From: JBDIAR01 sp039812545
GTDB taxonomy: Bacteria; Actinomycetota; Actinomycetes; Actinomycetales; Dermatophilaceae
Assembly (NCBI GenBank): GCA_039812545.1
Contig: JBDIAR010000185.1
Coordinates: 1 to 6,264, forward strand
Direction of reading: 5' to 3'
Length of the DNA: 6,264 nt
Every line of letters begins with the position of its first letter. The stretch's first letter is position 1. Positions 1 to 5,261 of this stretch are shown here, in pieces. The position numbers were made by a program, and so were the translations under genes. The notes under the pieces were generated by a model. It had not been told where the DNA came from, searched no databases, and saw only the letters and a program-made list of their open reading frames with translations.

Positions 1-9
1 CCAGCTCAT
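1..9 (-). CDS. First three codons of a further coupled gene (partial)
   Basis: An ATG at 9-7 overlaps the phosphatase TGA (8-6) as ATGA and the frame runs ATG-AGC-TGG to the left edge. The overlap style matches the other coupled junctions here, so a real gene start is plausible, although three codons carry no homology. By remembered gene order in actinobacteria, the expected product is a secreted thioredoxin-like (ResA/TlpA type) protein of cytochrome c maturation. That identity is inference only. Confidence 0.3.
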
Positions 10-647
10 GCGCCGGCCCCCGTGGCGGCCCGCCGGGCCAGCTCACCGGCCGGTTCGCTGTACGCGATCGACTCCAGGTCGGCACCGGCATACGTCAAGG
101 TGGTCAGCGAGGCCAGGCCACACTCGCGGCGGCGCGGGTCGTGCCACAGCCGGGCGCCGGCGAGTTTCTGGCGGGCGATCCAGATCGGCAGCTGGTGGGA
201 GACGACGACGGTCTCGCGGCCCTCCGCCGCCCGGCGGGCGTCCTCGACGGCGGCGAGCATCCGGGTGGCGAGCTGTTCGTAGGGTTCGCCCCAGCTCGGC
301 CGGAACGGGTTCGTCAGCCGGCGCCAGACGCGCGGGGTGGTCAGCGCCCGGGTCGAGAAGCGCTCGCCCTCGAAGGAGTTGCCGGCCTCGATGACCCGTT
401 CGTCGACGTCCACGGTCAACCCGAGGCGTCGGGCCAGCGGGGCGGCGGTCTCCTGCGCGCGCTCCAGCGGCGAGGACACCACGCGCGCGATGTCGTTGGC
501 GCCGAGGTAGTCCGCGACCCGGACGGCCATCTGCCGACCGAGTTCGCTGAGGCGGTATCCCGGCAGCCGGCCGTAGATGATGCCGCCAGGGTTGTCCACC
601 TCGCCGTGACGCAGCAGGTGGACGACGGTACGCCGGGGGACGGTCAT
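6..647 (-). CDS. Histidine phosphatase superfamily (phosphoglycerate-mutase-like) protein
   Basis: The protein is 213 residues, with the superfamily signature LLRHGE (11-16) giving the phospho-accepting His14, the second arginine motif SSPLERAQET (58-67) with Arg63, an acidic VIEAGNSFEGE stretch (85-95) where the proton donor is expected, and VSHQLP (149-154) with the second catalytic His151. All core residues are present, so an active phosphatase is likely; true glycolytic mutase activity is unlikely at this length and with this motif context. The substrate is unknown. In actinobacteria a gene of this kind follows hemL and precedes cytochrome c maturation genes, as I recall for Mycobacterium tuberculosis Rv0524-Rv0529, so a role near heme or cytochrome biogenesis is inferred but not shown. 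The ATG at 647 lies 12 bases after the hemL stop; the TGA overlaps a following ATG. Confidence 0.92.
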   Translation of the reverse strand: MTVPRRTVVHLLRHGEVDNPGGIIYGRLPGYRLSELGRQMAVRVADYLGANDIARVVSSPLERAQETAAPLARRLGLTVDVDERVIEAGNSFEGERFSTRALTTPRVWRRLTNPFRPSWGEPYEQLATRMLAAVEDARRAAEGRETVVVSHQLPIWIARQKLAGARLWHDPRRRECGLASLTTLTYAGADLESIAYSEPAGELARRAATGAGA

Positions 648-664
648 GGAGCCATCATCTCAAC
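644..664 (-). promoter_or_regulatory. Ribosome binding element of the phosphatase gene with hemL stop and minicistron
   Basis: The 14 bases at 664-651 are identical to those before hemL and sit at the same three-base distance from the start (ATG at 647). The hemL TGA (662-660) is inside the element. As before hemL, an ATG-ATG-GCT-CCA-TGA minicistron (658-644) ends by overlapping the downstream start, here as ATGA. Confidence 0.5.
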
Positions 665-2042
665 TGCGCGCGGCCGCGGCAGCCGCCGCCCGGGCCGCGG
701 GCCGGGCGGCCTCCTGGACCCGGGCGATCGCCTCGCCATCGTGCGCGGCCGAGACGAACCAGGTCTCGAACGCGCTCGGCGGCAGGTGTACCCCGTGGGC
801 GAGCATGGCGTGGAAGTATGCCGCGAACGCGGCGGTGTCCTGGGCCTTGGCGTCCTCGTAGTCGGCCACCGCGCCGTCCCGGAAGAACACCGAGAACATC
901 GACCCCGCCCACTGGATCCGGTGCGGCACCCCGGCAGCCGACAACTCGGCGGCCACGGTGTCGGCGATGGCGTGCGCGGCGGCGTCCAGGGCGGCATACA
1001 CGCTCGGGGTGCAGGCCCGCAGGGTCGCCAGGCCCGCGGCGGAGGCGACCGGGTTCCCGGACAGCGTGCCGGCCTGGTAGACCGGGCCGGCCGGCGCGAG
1101 CAACGCCATGACGTCGGCGCGCCCGCCGAAGGCCGCCGTCGGGAACCCACCGCCCATCACCTTGCCGAAGGTGAACAGGTCCGGGCCGCCGCCGCCCTGC
1201 TCCCCCTCCAGCCCGAACCAGCCCGCGGCCGAACACCGGAAACCGGTCATCACCTCGTCGCTGATCAGCAGCGCGCCGTGGTCGCGGGTCACCCGGCGCA
1301 GCGCCGCGGTGAACCCGGGCGCCGGCGGCACGACCCCCATGTTTCCGGGGCAGGCCTCGGTGATGACCGCCGCGATCTGGTCCCCGCGTTCGGCGAACGT
1401 TCGGTCCAGCGCCGCGATGTCGTTGTATGCCAGGACGATCGTCTCCGCGGCGGCGCTCGCCGGCACCCCCGCCGAGTCCGGCAGGGCGAAGGTCGCCACG
1501 CCGGAGCCGGCCGCGGCCAGCAGCGCGTCGACGTGGCCGTGGTAGCAGCCGGCGAATTTCACGATCGTGCTGCGCCCCGTGAACCCGCGGGCCAGCCGGA
1601 TCGCCGACATCGTGGCCTCGGTGCCGGAGTTGACCAGGCGCACCTGTTCGACCGGCTCGACGCGGGCGAGGATGTCCTCGGCGAGCAGCAGTTCGTTCTC
1701 GCTGGGCGTGCCGAACGAGAAGCCGCGAGCCGCCGCCTCGCGCACCGCCGCCAGGACCTCGGGGTGGGCGTGGCCGAGGATCATCGGACCCCACGAACAC
1801 ACCAGGTCGACATACCGCCGCCCGTCGACGTCGGTGAGCCACGGCCCGAGCCCGCTCGTCATGAACCGCGGCGTCCCGCCGACGGCCCGGAACGCCCGGA
1901 CCGGGGAGTTCACCCCGCCGGGTATCGCCCGTCGGGCCCGCGCCAGCAGAGCCTGCGAGGCCGGGGCGTCGGCGGGGTACGGAGCGTCGGCGGGGTACGG
2001 CGTAGCTACGGGCTCGGGGAGGTCAGGGGTCGCCGGGGTCAC
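660..2042 (-). CDS. hemL: Glutamate-1-semialdehyde 2,1-aminomutase
   Basis: This PLP-dependent class-III aminotransferase-fold enzyme turns glutamate-1-semialdehyde into 5-aminolevulinate, the last step of the C5 route. It is 460 residues, somewhat longer than the usual 430 or so because of about 27 extra N-terminal residues and an alanine-rich tail. Family sequence starts at SQALLARARRAIPGGVNSPVRAF (29-51). Other motifs are NSGTEATMSAIRLAR (138-152), the CYHGHVD segment (166-172), SDEVMTGFR (261-269) with the cofactor-binding Asp262, TFGKVMGGGFP (291-301) with Lys294 as the PLP Schiff-base lysine, and AGTLSGNP (324-331). The N-terminal extension has a doubled YPADAP made by an 18-base tandem repeat. 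The GTG at 2042 is taken as the start because no other in-frame start precedes the homology and a ribosome binding element sits just upstream. Its stop lies inside the ribosome binding element of the next gene. Confidence 0.97.
   Translation of the reverse strand: MTPATPDLPEPVATPYPADAPYPADAPASQALLARARRAIPGGVNSPVRAFRAVGGTPRFMTSGLGPWLTDVDGRRYVDLVCSWGPMILGHAHPEVLAAVREAAARGFSFGTPSENELLLAEDILARVEPVEQVRLVNSGTEATMSAIRLARGFTGRSTIVKFAGCYHGHVDALLAAAGSGVATFALPDSAGVPASAAAETIVLAYNDIAALDRTFAERGDQIAAVITEACPGNMGVVPPAPGFTAALRRVTRDHGALLISDEVMTGFRCSAAGWFGLEGEQGGGGPDLFTFGKVMGGGFPTAAFGGRADVMALLAPAGPVYQAGTLSGNPVASAAGLATLRACTPSVYAALDAAAHAIADTVAAELSAAGVPHRIQWAGSMFSVFFRDGAVADYEDAKAQDTAAFAAYFHAMLAHGVHLPPSAFETWFVSAAHDGEAIARVQEAARPAARAAAAAAARS
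1425..1445 (-). repeat. Copy 1 (in hemL) of a 21-base exact repeat shared with hemB
   Basis: These 21 bases are identical to 3019-3039 in hemB, on the same strand and in the same codon phase, and encode ETIVLAY in both proteins (HemL residues 200-206). The flanking bases differ at both ends. The two enzymes are not homologous, so the identity is not inherited from a shared domain. Confidence 0.85.
1966..2001 (-). repeat. 18-base tandem duplication in the hemL 5' end
   Basis: Two adjacent 18-base units (1966-1983 and 1984-2001) match at 17 of 18 positions and encode the repeated hexapeptide YPADAP in the non-conserved N-terminal extension of HemL. A partial third copy may be present in the preceding ATPYP. 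The repeat keeps the frame, so it is tolerated in the protein. Confidence 0.8.
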
Positions 2043-2059
2043 CCGGCCATCATCTCAAC
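2039..2059 (-). promoter_or_regulatory. Ribosome binding element of hemL with a four-codon minicistron
   Basis: The minus strand at 2059-2046 reads GTTGAGATGATGGC, followed by three bases and the hemL GTG (2042). GAGATGAT differs by one base from GAGGTGAT, the part of the Shine-Dalgarno consensus that pairs with the 16S rRNA tail, so this is the likely ribosome binding site. It also contains ATG-ATG-GCC-GGG-TGA (2053-2039), whose stop overlaps the hemL start as GTGA. The same 14 bases occur at the same distance before the phosphatase gene. Confidence 0.5.
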
Positions 2060-2077
2060 CGAAGATGGGTGCCCGGG

Positions 2078-2560
2078 TCACTGCTTCTGCTGGCGGGCGC
2101 GCAGGGATTCCTCGACCGTGGCCATGATCGCGCCGAGTTGTCGGAACTGGGCCGGCGTCATCAGGTCGGTCAGGCATTCGCGCACCGACTGGACGTGGAC
2201 CCGGGCGGCGATCTTCACCTGGGCCAGCCCGCTCGGGGTCAGGCACAACTGGACGCCGCGCTTGTCCCCCTCGAAGGGCAGCCGTTCGACCCAGCCACGG
2301 GCCTCCAACCGGGAGGCGGTGTGGGTGAGCCGGCTGCGGGACTGGGTGACGATATCGGCGAGCTCGGACATCCGCAGCCGCCGCCGGGGGGCCTCGGAGA
2401 GCATCGAGATGATTTCGTACTCGCTCAGCGACATCCCGTGCTCCTGGAGCGCCTTGTCGAGCGCCACCTCGAGCAGCCGGTTCCCGCGCAGATAGGCGCG
2501 CCAGTCCCGTTGTTCGTCGTCGGTCAGCCACCGGACCGGCGTCCCGCCGTCGTTCCTCAC
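2078..2560 (-). CDS. MarR-family winged-helix transcriptional regulator
   Basis: The protein is 160 residues from the GTG at 2560, normal for MarR regulators, which bind palindromic operators as dimers and release DNA on binding a small ligand or on oxidation. The N-terminal helix WLTDDEQRDWRAYLRG (11-26) and LSEYEIISMLSEAPRRRLRMSELA (45-68) lead into the recognition region TQSRSRLTHTASRLEARGWVER (72-93). The wing has FEGDKRG (96-102), where MarR proteins usually carry a D-x-R pair. The C-terminal helices (111-156) are the dimerisation part. The frame is open upstream into hemB, but that part lacks family homology; the GTG at 2560 is the only sensible start in the gap, although its Shine-Dalgarno sequence is weak. 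The ligand is unknown. Its place between hemB and hemL suggests either a heme-pathway regulator or an inserted gene that only regulates itself. The family call is firm; the target is not known. Confidence 0.9.
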   Translation of the reverse strand: MRNDGGTPVRWLTDDEQRDWRAYLRGNRLLEVALDKALQEHGMSLSEYEIISMLSEAPRRRLRMSELADIVTQSRSRLTHTASRLEARGWVERLPFEGDKRGVQLCLTPSGLAQVKIAARVHVQSVRECLTDLMTPAQFRQLGAIMATVEESLRARQQKQ

Positions 2561-2616
2561 GTGTCTCGCCCCCGGTGCTCCGCCTGGCTTCTCGATGTCC
2601 AGCCTATCGGGCGCCG
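2561..2616 (-). other. Largest intergenic gap, upstream of the MarR gene
   Basis: This 56-base gap between the hemB TAG and the regulator GTG is the only one long enough for an internal promoter and operator. It holds TAGGCT (2606-2601), which fits the actinobacterial -10 pattern TANNNT, but no good -35 at 17-18 bases. It also holds a weak dyad, CGAT and ATCG separated by nine bases (2609-2593), lying across that -10. Both are suggestive only. Confidence 0.25.
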
Positions 2617-3627
2617 CTATTGCGCGCCGATCCAGCGGGCCGCCTCCAGGGCGTGGTAGGTCAGCACGATGTCCGCCCCCGCCCGCCGAACCGAGGTCAA
2701 CGCCTCGAGCACCGAACGCCGCCGGTCGATCCAGCCCTGGGCGGCGGCCGCCTCGATCATCGCGTACTCCCCCGAGACGACATAGGCCGCCACCGGGACG
2801 TCGCCTTCGCGCGCCGCGAGCGCCACGATGTCCAGATAGGTGAGCGCGGGCTTGACCATGACGATGTCGGCGCCCTCCCGCAGGTCCAGGGCGATCTCGC
2901 GGGACGCCTCGCGCGCGTCCCCCGCGGGATCCTGCTGGTAGGCGAGCCGGTCGCCGGTCAGGCTGGAGGCGACCGCCTCCCGGAAGGGTCCGTAGAACGC
3001 CGAGGCGTACTTCGCGGCGTATGCCAGGACGATCGTCTCGATCAACCCCGCCGCGTCCAAGGCCGCCCGCACCGCACCGACCTGCCCGTCCATCATCCCG
3101 GACAGCCCGACGACGTGGGCGCCGGCCTGCGCCTGCGCGATCGCCATCCGGGCGTAGTGCTCCAAGGTGGCGTCGTTGTCGACCCGCCCCCGCTCGTCCA
3201 GCACCCCGCAGTGGCCGTGGTCGGTGAACTCGTCGAGACAGACGTCGCCCATGATCACCAGGTCGTCGCCCACCGCCTCGCGCACGGCAAACAGAGCCCG
3301 GTTGAGGATGCCGGCCGGATCGCACCCGCCCGAGCCCACGGCGTCCTTGTCGGTCGGTACCCCGAAAAGCATGATCCCGCCGAGCCCGGCGGCCACGCAC
3401 TCCCGGGCGACCTGCACGAGGGTGGGCAGGGTGTGCTGCACGACCCCCGGCATACTGGTGATCGGTCGGGGTTCGGCGATCCCCTCCGCGACGAAGACGG
3501 GCAGCACCAGATCGGCCGGCACCACCCTGGTCGCGGCCACCAGTCGGCGCACGGCCGGGGTGGTGCGCAACCGGCGCGGCCGGTGCAGCGGAAAGCCGCT
3601 GACCGGACCGATCACGGGATCGGTCAC
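2617..3627 (-). CDS. hemB: Porphobilinogen synthase (delta-aminolevulinic acid dehydratase)
   Basis: This cytoplasmic enzyme condenses two 5-aminolevulinate molecules into porphobilinogen. From the GTG at 3627 it is 336 residues, usual for the family. The frame stays open upstream to 3822, but that part lies inside hemD. The GTG overlaps the hemD stop as GTGA and the family homology begins soon after it (FPLHRPRRLRTTPAVRRLV). Motifs are LVLPVFV (40-46), the metal region DVCLDEFTDHGHCG (128-141), the Schiff-base lysines Lys206 in AAKYASAFYGPFR (204-216) and Lys259 in MVKPALTYLD (257-266), and VSGEYAMI (284-291). The metal signature is mixed: Cys130 and Cys140 are kept, but the position of the middle Cys of the classical zinc triplet is Asp132. 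There is no clear Shine-Dalgarno sequence and a hairpin covers the start, so translation probably depends on coupling to hemD. The gene ends in TAG. Confidence 0.97.
   Translation of the reverse strand: MTDPVIGPVSGFPLHRPRRLRTTPAVRRLVAATRVVPADLVLPVFVAEGIAEPRPITSMPGVVQHTLPTLVQVARECVAAGLGGIMLFGVPTDKDAVGSGGCDPAGILNRALFAVREAVGDDLVIMGDVCLDEFTDHGHCGVLDERGRVDNDATLEHYARMAIAQAQAGAHVVGLSGMMDGQVGAVRAALDAAGLIETIVLAYAAKYASAFYGPFREAVASSLTGDRLAYQQDPAGDAREASREIALDLREGADIVMVKPALTYLDIVALAAREGDVPVAAYVVSGEYAMIEAAAAQGWIDRRRSVLEALTSVRRAGADIVLTYHALEAARWIGAQ
3019..3039 (-). repeat. Copy 2 (in hemB) of a 21-base exact repeat shared with hemL
   Basis: This is the partner of 1425-1445. It encodes ETIVLAY (HemB residues 197-203), directly before the conserved AAKYASAFYGPF segment with the Schiff-base Lys206. 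All seven codons are identical to those used in hemL, including GCA for alanine, which is an unusual choice at this GC content. Confidence 0.85.
3606..3625 (-). promoter_or_regulatory. Hairpin overlapping the hemD stop and hemB start
   Basis: On the minus strand GACCGATC (3625-3618) and GATCGGTC (3613-3606) form a perfect 8-bp inverted repeat around a four-base loop, CCGT. The left arm starts with the last base of the hemB GTG and takes in two bases of the hemD TGA. In mRNA this stem would sit immediately on the hemB start region, which has no obvious Shine-Dalgarno sequence. A role in forcing translational coupling is inference; the inverted repeat itself is seen directly. Confidence 0.45.
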
Positions 3628-5261
3628 GACGGCACCGACCGACGGCGCCGGCGTTGGCTGGGGCGCTTCAGCGGTTGCTTGGCCGCCAGCGCCGTCCTGG
3701 CGAGTTCCTCGCCGTGATCGGCGAGGGCGTCGACGAGGGCCTTGGCGCTCGCCTCGTCGGGCACGACCTTGACCTCCAGGCCGTGATCGCGGGCGGTCTG
3801 GGCCGTGGCCTTGCCGATGCATCCGACGACGGTCGCCACGTGCGGCTTGCCGGCGATGCCGATGAGATTGCGCACCGTCGAGCTGGAGGTGAACAGGACC
3901 GCGTCGAACTGTCCCGTCTTGATGGCCTCGCGGATGTGCGCCGGTGGCGGAGCTGCGCGAACCGTTCGGTATGCCGTGACGTCGTCGGCCTCCCAGCCGA
4001 GTTCGGCCAGGCCGGCGAGAAGGGCATCGGTGGCGATGTCGGCTCGCGGCAGGAAAACCCCGTTGAGCGGGTCGACGTCAGGGTCGAAGTCCGGCCAGAC
4101 CTCCAGCAGCCCAGCTGTCGACTCCTCGTGATCGGGCATGAGGTCGGGGATGATCCCCCAGGACCGCAGCGCCGCGGCGGTAACGCCACCGACCGAGGCG
4201 ACCCGCAGCCCGGCCAGGTTGCGCACGTCCAGTCCGAACTCCTCGAACTTCTCCCGAACCGCGGTGACCGAGTTGACCGAGGTGAACGCGACCCAGGCAT
4301 ACCGGCCGGCGACCAGATCCTTGACGGCCCGCTCCATCCGCTGCGGGGTGCGCGGCGGCTCGATCCCGATCGTCGGGACGACCGTGGCCGCCGCTCCGTA
4401 GGAGGCGAGCCGTTCGACCATCGGCCCGGCCTGGTCCTTGGTCCGTGGCACGAGCACCCGCCAACCGAACAGCGGTTTGGTCTCGAACCACGACATATCG
4501 CGACGCTCGGCGACCGTCTTGGAGATCACCGCGACCGCGAGCGGGTGGATCGTATGCCGGTCGAGGAAGGCGTCCGCCTTGCCCAGGTCGAAGACCCAGG
4601 TGGCCTGCTCGACCGTGCTGCCGCGCTCGACGATCGCGACGGGGGTCTTGGGGTGGCGGCCGGCCTCGCGCAGGTGGGCCAGGGCCTGCCGCAGGTAGGT
4701 GCAGCCGAGGATGACGACGGTCTCGGTATCTCCCGCAGCGGCCCGCCAATTCTGTCCCATGTCGGTGGAGGCGACGATATGAACACCTGAGACGTTGACC
4801 GATTCGCTGGTCAGCGGCACACCGGCATACGTGGGAACCGCGGAGATGGCGGTCACGCCCGGGACGATGTCGAAACCGATCCCCACCTCACGCAACGCCC
4901 GGCATTCGTCGGGCAGCCCCTCGAAGAAGGCGGGGTCGCCGTCCATGAGGCGCACGACCAGGCGCCCGCCTGGCAGGGCCGACGTCGCGGCCAGCAGCCG
5001 GGCGACCCGCACCGGAGCATCCGCGTCGCCGTAGCTGCGGGTGTCGGCCGGCACGACGACGACGTCGGGGCGGCAGTAGGTGTTGATCAGTTCGTCGCCG
5101 CTGAAGTGGTCCAGGATGACGACGTCCGCCGCCGCGAGATAGTCCCTGGCCCGCACGGTCATCAGGCCGGGGTCCCCCGGACCGGATCCGATGAAGGCGA
5201 CGTGCACGATCTCGTCCCCGAGGGCCGCGAGCCGACGCGAGTAGGGCGGAAGGGGATTCAC
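3624..5261 (-). CDS. hemD: Fusion of uroporphyrinogen-III C-methyltransferase-like domain and uroporphyrinogen-III synthase
   Basis: This is a 545-residue two-domain protein. Residues 20-250 resemble the SAM-dependent tetrapyrrole methylase fold: GSGPGDPG (25-32), GDP (108-110), VPGVT (133-137), AVPTYAGVPLT (141-151) and TPVAIVERGSTVEQ (206-219). Residues about 266-525 are the HemD synthase, which cyclises hydroxymethylbilane with inversion of ring D: FGWRVLVPRTKDQ (265-277), FTSVNSV (326-332), FLPRADIA (403-410), DDVTAYRTV (426-434), FTSSSTVRNL (457-466) and CIGKATAQTA (481-490). The tail is very basic (QRRRRR). Fusions of this layout are typical of actinobacteria. The methylase half is divergent: the usual GGDP loop reads DGDP and the usual YMG segment reads LGC (185-187), so methylase activity is uncertain while the synthase role is well supported. 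The GTG start overlaps the hemC stop and follows a GGAG six bases upstream. The last bases overlap the hemB start. Confidence 0.95.
   Translation of the reverse strand: MNPLPPYSRRLAALGDEIVHVAFIGSGPGDPGLMTVRARDYLAAADVVILDHFSGDELINTYCRPDVVVVPADTRSYGDADAPVRVARLLAATSALPGGRLVVRLMDGDPAFFEGLPDECRALREVGIGFDIVPGVTAISAVPTYAGVPLTSESVNVSGVHIVASTDMGQNWRAAAGDTETVVILGCTYLRQALAHLREAGRHPKTPVAIVERGSTVEQATWVFDLGKADAFLDRHTIHPLAVAVISKTVAERRDMSWFETKPLFGWRVLVPRTKDQAGPMVERLASYGAAATVVPTIGIEPPRTPQRMERAVKDLVAGRYAWVAFTSVNSVTAVREKFEEFGLDVRNLAGLRVASVGGVTAAALRSWGIIPDLMPDHEESTAGLLEVWPDFDPDVDPLNGVFLPRADIATDALLAGLAELGWEADDVTAYRTVRAAPPPAHIREAIKTGQFDAVLFTSSSTVRNLIGIAGKPHVATVVGCIGKATAQTARDHGLEVKVVPDEASAKALVDALADHGEELARTALAAKQPLKRPSQRRRRRSVPS

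Noticed and set aside
651..2059. The two 14-base copies as ends of a mobile or duplicated segment carrying hemL.
   Set aside because: The identity stops at 14 bases, sits exactly at ribosome-site distance from both starts, and there is no transposase, terminal inverted repeat or composition change.
141..2495. A 784-codon open frame on the plus strand opposite the phosphatase, hemL and MarR genes.
   Set aside because: It is antisense to three genes with clear family motifs. Long antisense frames without stops are expected at this GC content, and the translation is Arg/Gly/Pro-rich without recognisable domains.
2610..2628. A 5-bp GGCGC/GCGCC inverted repeat around the hemB stop as a possible terminator.
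   Set aside because: The stem is short, the loop is 9 bases, there is no T-run after it, and such GC repeats are frequent here by composition.
2561..3400. An upstream extension of the MarR frame into hemB.
   Set aside because: The extension is antisense-like low-complexity sequence in another frame of hemB; the product from the GTG at 2560 has the normal MarR length and content.
3628..3822. An upstream extension of the hemB frame (65 more codons).
   Set aside because: It lies inside the conserved HemD synthase coding region, encodes an Arg/Gly-rich sequence unlike HemB, and the GTG overlapping the hemD stop gives a family-typical length.
2575..4790. Long plus-strand open frames (2575-3717 and 3654-4790) opposite hemB and the hemD fusion.
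   Set aside because: They are shadows of strongly supported minus-strand genes, have low-complexity Arg/Gly/Asp-rich translations and no motif.
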